From: an uncultured Oscillospiraceae bacterium
GTDB taxonomy: Bacteria > Bacillota > Clostridia > Oscillospirales > Acutalibacteraceae
Direction: 5' to 3'
DNA length: 36,109 nt
Assembly (NCBI GenBank): GCA_902478455.1
Contig: CABSLJ010000005.1
Span: forward strand, 1-36,109
The notes below the pieces were generated by a model. It searched no databases. It saw only the letters and a list, made by a program, of their open reading frames with translations, and had not been told where the DNA came from. Position 1 is the stretch's first letter. Each line of letters starts with the position of its first letter. A program made the translations under genes and the position numbers. Below, one piece after another: positions 24,819 through 31,632 of the stretch.

Positions 24819-25826
24819 TCACGCGGCGGTTTTCTTTTGCGCCTTGGCTTCCTTTTTGGCCCGCTTTTCTTCTGATTTGACGAGCTTCTTCTGCGCCTTG
24901 CGCTCCTTTTTGTCCCCCTTGGCGGGCGGGAGGCCCGGGTCCTCAAAGACCTGTTCAGGCGGGGTCAGCAGCATTTCGGGGTTCCTCATCAGCTTGCGGA
25001 AGGAACGGATGGTGGTGCCGTAATAGTAACCGTCACAAATGCGTTCATCCACAACAAAACGGAAGGTCATCAGCTTGACCTTTTCGGTGGAGCCGTCTTC
25101 CTTCAGTCGGTATTCGGTGCGCTTGCGGCCGACCGAAATGAAGATGGAGCAGGTACCGAAGTTATAGATATGGTGGAAGACCGAGTCGATGCCCAGAGAG
25201 CCGTTGTCCACCACAAAAACGCTTGTGTGGAAGGGGGAGAACTCATGGATGAATTTAGGCAGCCAGCCGAACTGGTCGAGCCCGTTTAAAAACCAGACGA
25301 CGAATTTGATCAGGAAGCCGGGCAGGCAGGAGACGATTTTCGCAATGATATCGGTGTTGTTGGAGCTGTCGCTTCCCTTGTTGGTGGTGAATTCGTCGTG
25401 CAGTCTTTCCCAGACGTCGTGCAGCGTATCCTCCGGCTGGAACTGCGGTTTGATGGTGGTTTCTTCGCCCTCAATGCTCATTTCCTTTTTGACCGAAAGG
25501 GAGACGGTGATGTCGTTGCGGGCATATATTTTGCGGCCGGACACAAAGCGGTTGACGGCCGGTTTCTGCGAAATCATACGGACGGACGCCGCCATGACCA
25601 CCTGAATCATGCTCAGGTCCTTCATGTCGCTCTCACGGCGCATCCGGCGGACGAACTGCTCCAGAGCGGTGATTTCAATCTCCTCTTCAAAGAAGACCAT
25701 ACTGTCGTTTCTTGTGGGCATGATGTGGGGGATCAGGACAAAAAACGGGTCGACGGCGCGCACCTTGTATCCGTCGTAACGGTCCCCGAATCTGCGCTTG
25801 CGTTTTAAGTCCGATTTCTTGGTCAA
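24819..25826 (-). CDS. CoA-dependent acyltransferase-fold protein lacking catalytic His
   Basis: 335 residues, TTG start at 25826 chosen because AAGGAGG lies 7 nt upstream on the minus strand; a longer frame would start with unrelated sequence. The fold resembles chloramphenicol acetyltransferase and E2 catalytic domains: DSMVFFEEEIEITALEQFVRRM, MIQVVMAASVRMISQKPAVNRFV, FHTSVFVVDNGSLGIDSVFHHIYNFGTCSIFISVG. The motif that should read HxxxDG is ERICDG, so Glu261 replaces the catalytic His while Asp265 stays. The last 45 or so residues are Lys/Ala-rich (KKERKAQKKLVKSEEKRAKKEAKAQKK), probably a charged helix. Probably not a standard acetyltransferase; function unknown. It stands alone between nrdDG and spoIIID. 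Confidence 0.75.
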   Translation of the reverse strand: MTKKSDLKRKRRFGDRYDGYKVRAVDPFFVLIPHIMPTRNDSMVFFEEEIEITALEQFVRRMRRESDMKDLSMIQVVMAASVRMISQKPAVNRFVSGRKIYARNDITVSLSVKKEMSIEGEETTIKPQFQPEDTLHDVWERLHDEFTTNKGSDSSNNTDIIAKIVSCLPGFLIKFVVWFLNGLDQFGWLPKFIHEFSPFHTSVFVVDNGSLGIDSVFHHIYNFGTCSIFISVGRKRTEYRLKEDGSTEKVKLMTFRFVVDERICDGYYYGTTIRSFRKLMRNPEMLLTPPEQVFEDPGLPPAKGDKKERKAQKKLVKSEEKRAKKEAKAQKKTAA

Positions 25827-25991
25827 AATGAGCCCTCCTTCACTTACAGCCGATCCCGCTGGGGACGGGACGCTGTAATCAGTATAATATAAGGGCGGAC
25901 GATTTTCAATAAAAATCTTGCGGCTGGCACTGGATTCCGAAAGAAAAATGCAGAATTTTGGCATTTTTCCTAAACTTTGCAGATAGAGGAA

Positions 25992-26022
25992 AAAGCCCTC
26001 TTCTTTCTGGGAAGGGAGCTTT
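25992..26022. terminator. Bidirectional-looking terminator after spoIIID
   Basis: AAAGCCCTCTT (25992-26002) pairs with AAGGGAGCTTT (26012-26022) with one wobble and one mismatch. Leftward it ends in a T run (the AAAAA before 25995), so it would stop spoIIID; rightward it also has T5. Confidence 0.65.
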
Positions 26023-26046
26023 TTGAAAGGATGGTTTCCGAACGGT

Positions 26047-26298
26047 CTATTCCATATCCCGGTATTTTTTGCGCGTCGCCATGCCGCCGCGGATGTGGCG
26101 CTGCGCCTTGTTGATTTCCAGAATGCCCTTGACTTCCTGATAGAGTTGAGGATCCACGTTTTTCAGACGTTCCGCCACATCCTTATGCACGGTGGATTTG
26201 CTGACGCCGAATTTTTTTGCCGCCTGCCGTACCGTGGCCTTGCTTTCAATGATGTATTCGCCCAGTTCGATGGCGCGTTCCTCAACGATGCCTTTCAC
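26047..26298 (-). CDS. spoIIID: Sporulation transcriptional regulator SpoIIID
   Basis: 83 residues. DNA-binding regulator of mother-cell gene expression during sporulation. Seen: IVEERAIELGEYIIESKATVRQAAKKFGVSKSTVHKDVAERL, the helix-turn-helix that is nearly invariant in the family, then VKGILEINKAQRHIRGGMATRKKY with the C-terminal basic stretch that contacts DNA. Length matches known SpoIIID. GTG at 26298 is the start that aligns with the family N terminus (ERTIKIGKYI in Bacillus); GGAGGG lies about 9 nt upstream. Its presence marks the organism as an endospore former. A sigma-E-like promoter lies just upstream. Confidence 0.96.
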   Translation of the reverse strand: MKGIVEERAIELGEYIIESKATVRQAAKKFGVSKSTVHKDVAERLKNVDPQLYQEVKGILEINKAQRHIRGGMATRKKYRDME

Positions 26299-26334
26299 AT
26301 ATTCGCCCTCCCAGATTCAAGTTCGATCATTCCA

Positions 26335-26362
26335 TTTATATGAGGGCGGTCGGGGGAATATG
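26335..26362 (-). promoter_or_regulatory. Candidate sigma-E promoter of spoIIID
   Basis: On the minus strand CATATT (26362-26357), 14 bp, then CATATAAA (26342-26335). It fits the sigma-E pattern (ATATT, 14-15 bp, CATACA-T) with a T for C change. SpoIIID of Bacillus subtilis is known to be sigma-E dependent. Confidence 0.55.
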
Positions 26363-26526
26363 TAAAAAGGAAAAAATGCCGAAAGCGATTTCCTACTCGG
26401 TGTGCGTAAAACAGGAAAATACCGGCCAGCCGGCGGAAAAGAAGGGCTGTTATGTCCGGTATCATTTATCAGGAATGGTTTCATTTTGGCGGAATAGATG
26501 ATATGATATGAAGGAAGAAATCAGGG

Positions 26527-27027
26527 ATGCAGAGCAAAGGAAGAAAAATGATGAGAAAAAATGTGCAAAAAGGCGTGCTTACGGCAGGTACTTGCCTGTT
26601 TGTCCTTTTTATCTTTTCCAATTCGCTCGCGCCGGCCGACGTTTCCGGCGGGGCGAGCTCCCGGGCGCTCGAGATCGTTGAGAACATTCTCGCCGCTTTG
26701 CGCTGGGATATTCCGGTCACCGAGCATTTTCTCCGCAAGGCGGGGCATTTCAGCGAATATCTGGCGCTCGGTCTTCTGCTTGCGGCCACCTTGCGCGCCT
26801 ACATGCCCAGGGCGGGCATGGGGATTTTCCTCCCGCTCTTTGCGGGACTCATGACGGCGGTGCTGGACGAAACCATCCAGCTCTTTGTGGAGGGGCGTTC
26901 GGGACAAGTAAGCGACGTTTTGCTCGATTTTTCCGGCGTGCTCGCCGGTTTGGGGCTGTTTTTCGGGGTCGCCGCGCTGTGCCGGTATATCAGAGGCGGA
27001 CGGAGCGTTTCCCCTGAAAGTGCGTGA
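26527..27027 (+). CDS. VanZ-like family membrane protein
   Basis: 166 residues with four predicted membrane spans: TAGTCLFVLFIFSNSL, YLALGLLLAATLRAYM, GIFLPLFAGLMTAVLDE and GVLAGLGLFFGVAAL. The VanZ motifs are present: LRKAGHFSEYLALG, with a His and Tyr in a conserved order, and DETIQLFVEGRSGQVSDVLLDFSGVLAG. VanZ proteins occur widely in Firmicutes and only some affect glycopeptide tolerance; most, including this one, have no known role. The start could be ATG 26527 or the nearby 26548; an AAGGAAG site favours 26527. There is no van operon context. It is followed by the ABC-F gene on the same strand. Confidence 0.82.
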   Translation: MQSKGRKMMRKNVQKGVLTAGTCLFVLFIFSNSLAPADVSGGASSRALEIVENILAALRWDIPVTEHFLRKAGHFSEYLALGLLLAATLRAYMPRAGMGIFLPLFAGLMTAVLDETIQLFVEGRSGQVSDVLLDFSGVLAGLGLFFGVAALCRYIRGGRSVSPESA

Positions 27028-27107
27028 ATGTTCCCTGGGGAGGGCTGCCGAGGAGAGAGAAAAGCGGTCTTCTGCGCCAAAAAATCCCCCTTTTCCGGGA
27101 AAAACGC

Positions 27108-27136
27108 TGGAAAAGGCCGGGCGTCTGTGGTATGAT
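27108..27136 (+). promoter_or_regulatory. Promoter candidate of the ABC-F gene
   Basis: TGGAAA (27108-27113), 17 bp, TATGAT (27131-27136), about 70 bp before the ABC-F start codon. Confidence 0.5.
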
Positions 27137-27206
27137 AACAAAGTTGCCGATCCGCGGCGGGGCTGCTTCCGCCGGTTGGGAAAAAGCGGGCCACACAGGA
27201 GGGACC

Positions 27207-28793
27207 ATGATCACAGTATCTGACGTCAGTTTGAATTTTGGTGGAACCAAGCTGTTTTCCGGCGTTAATCTCAAGTTTACGCCGGGCAACTGCTATGGCA
27301 TCATCGGCGCCAACGGCGCCGGGAAATCCACCTTTTTGAAGATTTTATGCGGGGAACTAGAGCCTTCCACAGGCGAGGTCGTCATCCCCGAACGGGTGAG
27401 ACTGTCGGTCCTCAAGCAGGACCACTACGCCTTCGACCGATTTACCGTGCTCGACGCTATCATCCAGGGCAACGAGCGGCTTTATGAGATCATGAAGCAG
27501 AAGGAAGCCCTTTACGCGAAGCCGGATTTCAGCGATGAAGACGGCCTGCTCGCCTCCGAGCTGGAGGCTGAGTTCGCCGAGCTGAACGGCTGGGAGGCCG
27601 AGTCGGACGCTTCCCGCCTGATTCAGGGGTTGGGCCTGTCCGAGAGCCTGCTTTACGAGGGCATGGAGGGGCTCTCCGGCCCCGAGAAGGTCAAGGTGCT
27701 GCTCGCGCAGGCCCTCTTCGGCGCGCCCGACGTCATCCTGCTCGACGAACCGACCAACCAGCTCGATCTCAAGGCCATCGACTGGCTGGAGGAGTTTCTC
27801 ATCAATTACGAGGGCACCGTGCTGGTCGTCTCGCATGACCGGCATTTCCTCAATGCCGTCTGCACCCACACGGTGGACATCGACTACACCAAGATCAAGA
27901 TGTATGTGGGCAACTATGAATTCTGGTATGAGTCGAGCCAGCTGGTTGAGCGTGTGCTCAAGCAGCAGAACAAGAAAACCGAGGAGAAGATCAAGGAGCT
28001 GCAAAGCTTCATCGAGCGTTTCTCGGCCAACAAATCCAAATCCAAGCAGGCCACCTCCCGCAAGCGCATGCTCGAAAAACTGACGGTGGAGGAGATGCCC
28101 GCGTCCAGCCGGCGCTATCCCTTCGTCGGCTTCCAGATGGACCGCGAGGCGGGAAAGGATATTCTGACGGTCGACGGCATCGGCAAGTTGATCGACGGCG
28201 TGCAGGTGCTGAAGAACGTCAGCTTCACGCTGGCCAAGGGGGAGAAGACCGCCCTGCTCGGCTACAGCGACCTGGCCGTCACCACTCTGTTCCGCATTCT
28301 GACGGGCGAAATGGAGCCGGACGAGGGCGGCTTCAAATGGGGCGTAAGCACCTCGCAGTCCTATTTTCCAAACGACAACTCGGCCTTTTTCGACGGCTGC
28401 GAGCTTTCCCTACTCGACTGGATGCGCCAATATTCGTCGGACACCACCGAGACCTACCTGCGCGGCTTTTTAGGAAGGATGCTCTTCTCAGGGGACGACG
28501 TCTACAAGCCGGTCAAGGTGCTCTCGGGCGGCGAGCGGGTGCGATGCATGCTCTCCCGTATGATGTTGTTCGGAGGCAACGTCCTCCTTTTGGACCGGCC
28601 GACCGACCACCTCGACCTGGAATCCATCACGGCGGTCAACAAGGGGCTTTCCGCCTTCCCGGGGAATCTGCTGTTTGCCTCCCATGATCATGAGCTTCTG
28701 GGCACCGTGGCCGACCGGATCATCGAAATCACGCAGGACGGCGTCATCGACCGCAAGGCGACTTATGACGAATATCTGGAGCTGATGAAGTAA
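27207..28793 (+). CDS. ABC-F family ATPase with degenerate second nucleotide site
   Basis: 528 residues, two ABC domains joined by a charged linker (QQNKKTEEKIKELQSFIERFSANKSKSKQATSRKRMLEKL), no membrane spans: a ribosome-associated ABC-F protein, nearest the YbiT/YkpA type. Domain 1 is intact: Walker A GANGAGKST with Lys40, signature LSGPEK, Walker B VILLDEPTNQLD with Glu181. Domain 2 has GYSDLAVTT, where Val358 sits at the Walker A Lys position, and LLLDRPTDHLD, with Arg464 in place of the catalytic Glu, though LSGGERVR is normal. So site 2 probably cannot hydrolyse ATP. ABC-F members act in translation factor or antibiotic-resistance roles; this one cannot be assigned. ATG at 27207 follows CAGGAGGG; a start at 27024 would overlap the previous gene. 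Confidence 0.92.
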   Translation: MITVSDVSLNFGGTKLFSGVNLKFTPGNCYGIIGANGAGKSTFLKILCGELEPSTGEVVIPERVRLSVLKQDHYAFDRFTVLDAIIQGNERLYEIMKQKEALYAKPDFSDEDGLLASELEAEFAELNGWEAESDASRLIQGLGLSESLLYEGMEGLSGPEKVKVLLAQALFGAPDVILLDEPTNQLDLKAIDWLEEFLINYEGTVLVVSHDRHFLNAVCTHTVDIDYTKIKMYVGNYEFWYESSQLVERVLKQQNKKTEEKIKELQSFIERFSANKSKSKQATSRKRMLEKLTVEEMPASSRRYPFVGFQMDREAGKDILTVDGIGKLIDGVQVLKNVSFTLAKGEKTALLGYSDLAVTTLFRILTGEMEPDEGGFKWGVSTSQSYFPNDNSAFFDGCELSLLDWMRQYSSDTTETYLRGFLGRMLFSGDDVYKPVKVLSGGERVRCMLSRMMLFGGNVLLLDRPTDHLDLESITAVNKGLSAFPGNLLFASHDHELLGTVADRIIEITQDGVIDRKATYDEYLELMK

Positions 28794-28809
28794 CCGCCGT
28801 GTTTTTGAG

Positions 28810-28833
28810 AATATACAGAATTTTGTGTATATT
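28810..28833. repeat. A/T-rich inverted repeat upstream of the amino acid importer
   Basis: AATATACA (28810-28817) and TGTATATT (28826-28833) form an 8-bp perfect inverted repeat around 8 nt. No T run follows. It could be a regulator-binding palindrome or the end of the ABC-F transcript. Confidence 0.4.
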
Positions 28834-28912
28834 TATAAGATGCTCCGTCGCGGTCCGGGAAGGAGCAGCGGAGAATCGGTCGACAAATGAAGGAGAAATT
28901 TTGGAGAACGTG

Positions 28913-28941
28913 TATAAATTTGCAGTTAGGTGAAATTTATA
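28913..28941. promoter_or_regulatory. Palindrome upstream of the amino acid importer promoter
   Basis: TATAAATTT (28913-28921) and AAATTTATA (28933-28941) form a 9-bp perfect inverted repeat spaced 11 nt, just upstream of the promoter at 28953. The left arm in TGTATAAATTTGCA loosely resembles an ArgR box. A repressor or activator site is plausible; identity unknown. Confidence 0.4.
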
Positions 28942-28952
28942 TGCATTTCCTC

Positions 28953-28981
28953 TTGATTTCTGGGAGCGCTTGCGCTATAAT
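28953..28981 (+). promoter_or_regulatory. Promoter of the amino acid ABC importer
   Basis: TTGATT (28953-28958), 17 bp, perfect TATAAT (28976-28981), 43 bp before the GTG start of the binding protein. Confidence 0.75.
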
Positions 28982-29023
28982 ACAGCTATCATAAAATTGA
29001 GAAATTTCTGGAGGTAGAAGAAA

Positions 29024-29791
29024 GTGAAAAAAGTTTCAAAAATGATGGCCTATCTGCTGGCCATTGTCATGCTCTTTACCTTGGCTTCCTGTGCGAAGTC
29101 TGACAACAAATCCTCTGTGGAGCGAATCAAGGAAGCCGGAAAAATCGTCATGTCCACCAATGCGGCGTTTGAGCCCTTTGAGTACATAGACGGCGATGAT
29201 TACGCAGGTATAGACATCGATCTTGCAGAGAAAATCGCGGAAGAGCTGGGTGTGGAACTGGTTATCAACAATGTGGAGTTTAAGGCGCTTGTTACCGAGC
29301 TGCAGACTGGAAAGTGCGACTTTGTGGCTGCCGGTATGAGCTATGATGAGGACAAGGCTAAAAACATCGATTTCTGTGACGGTTACTACAATGCATCCCA
29401 GAGTATTATCGTTCCGATCGACAGTGACATCCAGGGCGCTGAGGACCTTGACGGCAAGAAGATCGGCGTGCAGCTGGGTACCACCGGCGCCACATACTGT
29501 GAAGAAGATGTTAAGGATGCTGAAATCTCTTATATGGATAGCGCCGTTGAGGCGGTTCAGGATCTTCTAGCCGGCCGACTGGATGCGGTTGTTGTTGACA
29601 ATTTTCCTGCAGAAAAGCTGGTGGAAAAGAATTCCGACCAGATTAAGATGCTTGACAAGCCCCTGACCGAGGAGGAGTACATGATGGCTGTTCCAAAGGG
29701 CGACGAGGCTCTGAAAGAAGTCATCAACAAAGTTCTCAAAGATCTTAAAGACAGCGGAGAATTTGACGAGATCGTGGGAAAGTATATGTAA
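29024..29791 (+). CDS. Amino acid ABC transporter substrate-binding lipoprotein
   Basis: 255 residues, family 3 solute-binding protein. Lipoprotein signal MKKVSKMMAYLLAIVMLFTLASC with lipidated Cys23. The mature part has IVMSTNAAFEPFEYIDGDDYAGIDIDLAEKIAEELGVEL, the typical N-lobe signature of polar amino acid binders, then KCDFVAAGMSYDEDKAKNIDF and the hinge KKIGVQLGTTGATYCEEDV. It would bind a polar amino acid outside the cell and deliver it to the permease and ATPase downstream. GTG at 29024 is preceded by GGAGGTAG. A stem-loop in the 146-bp gap to the permease could keep it more abundant than the membrane subunits. Which amino acid is unknown. Confidence 0.93.
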   Translation: MKKVSKMMAYLLAIVMLFTLASCAKSDNKSSVERIKEAGKIVMSTNAAFEPFEYIDGDDYAGIDIDLAEKIAEELGVELVINNVEFKALVTELQTGKCDFVAAGMSYDEDKAKNIDFCDGYYNASQSIIVPIDSDIQGAEDLDGKKIGVQLGTTGATYCEEDVKDAEISYMDSAVEAVQDLLAGRLDAVVVDNFPAEKLVEKNSDQIKMLDKPLTEEEYMMAVPKGDEALKEVINKVLKDLKDSGEFDEIVGKYM

Positions 29792-29822
29792 AAAGCATCT
29801 CCTTTTATCGTAGTAGCAGCAT

Positions 29823-29845
29823 GGGCGGGGGGTATCCCTCCGCCC
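29823..29845 (+). other. Intercistronic stem-loop between binding protein and permease
   Basis: GGGCGG (29823-29828) pairs with CCGCCC (29840-29845), with a GGG/CCC inner helix and a TAT loop. The T run is weak. It may act as a partial terminator or mRNA stabiliser so that more binding protein than permease is made. Confidence 0.5.
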
Positions 29846-29937
29846 GCGTTGTGTTATTTTGAACCTGTGCCCCGAACTGATTTGTTGCAGGTTATATCAT
29901 TTGGCAAGCGCGTTTATTTCTTTCCGGAGGTGCCTCT

Positions 29938-30693
29938 ATGAATTTTTTTGCGACGGCAAACATCGGCGAATTTTTCACCTCTGTCTGGCAGAATATAGAG
30001 TCCTTTTTCATCACTGCTTGGGAAAATTTTTATAATACGCTTATCTACAAGGATCGTTATATGTATATTGTGGATGGTTTGAAGCAGACCATTTTTATAA
30101 CGCTGGTTGCAGTTGTAATAGGCATTGTACTCGGTACTTTGATCGCCCTAATCAAGGTGGCGGCCCGGGGAAACAGGAAGCTGCGTCCCCTCGAATGGAT
30201 CGCCAACCTCTATTTGACCGTCATCCGCGGCACGCCGATGGTCGTGCAGCTGATGATCGTGTATTATCTGATTTTAACCAGTGCGGACAAGGTCACGGCG
30301 GCTATCATTGCTTTTGGCATCAATTCGGGCGCTTATGTGGCCGAGCTGGTGCGCAGCGGCATCCTTTCGGTCGACGGCGGCCAGACCGAGGCCGGCCGGT
30401 CGCTGGGTCTGCCGCAGCGCACGGTGATGACCCGCATCGTTTTTCCGCAGGCGCTCAAGAACATCCTGCCCGCGCTGGGCAATGAATTCATCGTCCTGTT
30501 AAAGGAGACCTCGGTCGCCGGCTTCATCGGCGTGGTCGATCTCTCCAAAGCGGGAGATATTATTCTGAGTCAAACGTATGATGCCTTTTATCCGTTGATT
30601 TCCATTGCGATTATTTACTTGATTCTGGTTATGGGGTTAACCGTGGCGCTGTCGGCGCTGGAAAGGAGGCTGCGCCAGAGTGATATCCGTTAA
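29938..30693 (+). CDS. Polar amino acid ABC transporter permease (HisM/GlnP type)
   Basis: 251 residues, three to five membrane spans. Seen: [24 protein letters not shown] at the first full span, [17 protein letters not shown], then [29 protein letters not shown], the permease EAA-type loop of the polar amino acid family, and a span near the C terminus. The ATG lies about 10 nt after GGAGG. It overlaps the ATPase gene by 14 bp. The base composition changes along the gene: both ends are A/T-rich while about 30180-30545 is G/C-rich like the following ATPase. Forms the membrane channel with a second copy as homodimer; inferred. Confidence 0.93.
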   Translation: MNFFATANIGEFFTSVWQNIESFFITAWENFYNTLIYKDRYMYIVDGLKQTIFITLVAVVIGIVLGTLIALIKVAARGNRKLRPLEWIANLYLTVIRGTPMVVQLMIVYYLILTSADKVTAAIIAFGINSGAYVAELVRSGILSVDGGQTEAGRSLGLPQRTVMTRIVFPQALKNILPALGNEFIVLLKETSVAGFIGVVDLSKAGDIILSQTYDAFYPLISIAIIYLILVMGLTVALSALERRLRQSDIR

Positions 30694-31414
30694 GAATCTG
30701 CACAAAAGCTTCTTCACCTCCGCCGGGGAAATCCAGGTGCTCAAGGGGATTGACCAGACGATTGAGAAGGGGGAAAAGGTGGTCATCGTGGGGCCCTCCG
30801 GTTCCGGAAAGAGCACCTTCCTGCGCTGCCTGAACCGCCTGGAGGAGCCGACCGACGGAGAGATCTGGGTGGACGGCGAGCTCATCACTCAGCCCAAATG
30901 CAACATCAACAAGGTGCGCCAGAAGATGGGCATGGTCTTCCAGCATTTCAATCTTTTTCCGCATCTGACCGTGCGCCAGAACATCACGCTTGCGCCCGTC
31001 AAGCTTAAGCTCAAGACCCAGCAGGAGGCGGACGAGACCGCCAACCGGCTGCTTGAGCGCGTGGGACTGCGCGATAAAGCCGATTCCTATCCCATCCAGC
31101 TTTCGGGCGGGCAGAAGCAGCGCATCGCCATCGTGCGCGCGCTGGCCATGGAGCCGGAGGTGATGCTCTTTGATGAACCGACGAGCGCCCTCGACCCGGA
31201 GATGGTCGGCGAGGTGCTCGAGGTCATGAAAGAGCTGGCGAACGAGGGGATGACCATGGTGGTGGTCACCCACGAGATGGGCTTTGCCCGCGAGGTAGCG
31301 ACGCGCGTCCTCTTTATGGACGAGGGACTCATCCTGGAGGAGGCCCCGCCCCAGCAGTTCTTTTCCACGCCGGAGAATCAGCGCCTGCGGGATTTTCTCT
31401 CCAAGGTGCTGTAA
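30680..31414 (+). CDS. Polar amino acid ABC transporter ATPase (GlnQ type)
   Basis: 244 residues. Energises the importer by ATP hydrolysis on the cytosolic face. Seen: Walker [10 protein letters not shown] (about residues 38-46), signature LSGGQKQR, Walker [16 protein letters not shown], switch His VVTHEMGFA, and [17 protein letters not shown] (Q-loop). These match GlnQ/HisP/ArtP closely. GTG start at 30680 overlaps the permease end, with GGAGG 10 nt upstream; coupled translation is likely. Followed by a strong terminator. Confidence 0.95.
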   Translation: MISVKNLHKSFFTSAGEIQVLKGIDQTIEKGEKVVIVGPSGSGKSTFLRCLNRLEEPTDGEIWVDGELITQPKCNINKVRQKMGMVFQHFNLFPHLTVRQNITLAPVKLKLKTQQEADETANRLLERVGLRDKADSYPIQLSGGQKQRIAIVRALAMEPEVMLFDEPTSALDPEMVGEVLEVMKELANEGMTMVVVTHEMGFAREVATRVLFMDEGLILEEAPPQQFFSTPENQRLRDFLSKVL

Positions 31415-31445
31415 CCGGAACCGCATCAAGAAAAACGAATCAAAC

Positions 31446-31474
31446 AAAAGGGCGGATGTCGTATCCGCCCTTTT
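31446..31474 (+). terminator. Rho-independent terminator of the amino acid importer operon
   Basis: AAAAGGGCGGAT (31446-31457) pairs with ATCCGCCCTTTT (31463-31474) around GTCGT, with the T run on the right. Confidence 0.95.
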
Positions 31475-31520
31475 TTGCGCCTTTTCCCGGATTTTACCGG
31501 GAAACCGGGGGCGCAGACGG

Positions 31521-31549
31521 TTGAAAAGGCGTAAAGATTGTGTTAAGAT
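31521..31549 (+). promoter_or_regulatory. Promoter of the trkAH pair
   Basis: TTGAAA (31521-31526), 17 bp, TAAGAT (31544-31549). A leader of about 75 nt follows, containing a 7-bp hairpin GAAGCGG (31560-31566) with CCGCTTC (31578-31584). No c-di-AMP riboswitch of the ydaO type is seen. Confidence 0.6.
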
Positions 31550-31632
31550 GGCCTAAGATGAAGCGGAGACAGAGTCGCCGCTTCAAATTTGTGTCTGAAA
31601 AGGATTCCCCAGAGGGAAAAGGTGGTAGAGGG

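Noticed and set aside
26527..27027. Glycopeptide resistance gene (vanZ)
   Set aside because: Only the VanZ-like fold is present; no van ligase, dehydrogenase or regulator genes nearby, so no resistance claim is made.
31550..31632. ydaO/yuaA c-di-AMP riboswitch before trkA
   Set aside because: The leader is too short and lacks the conserved core.
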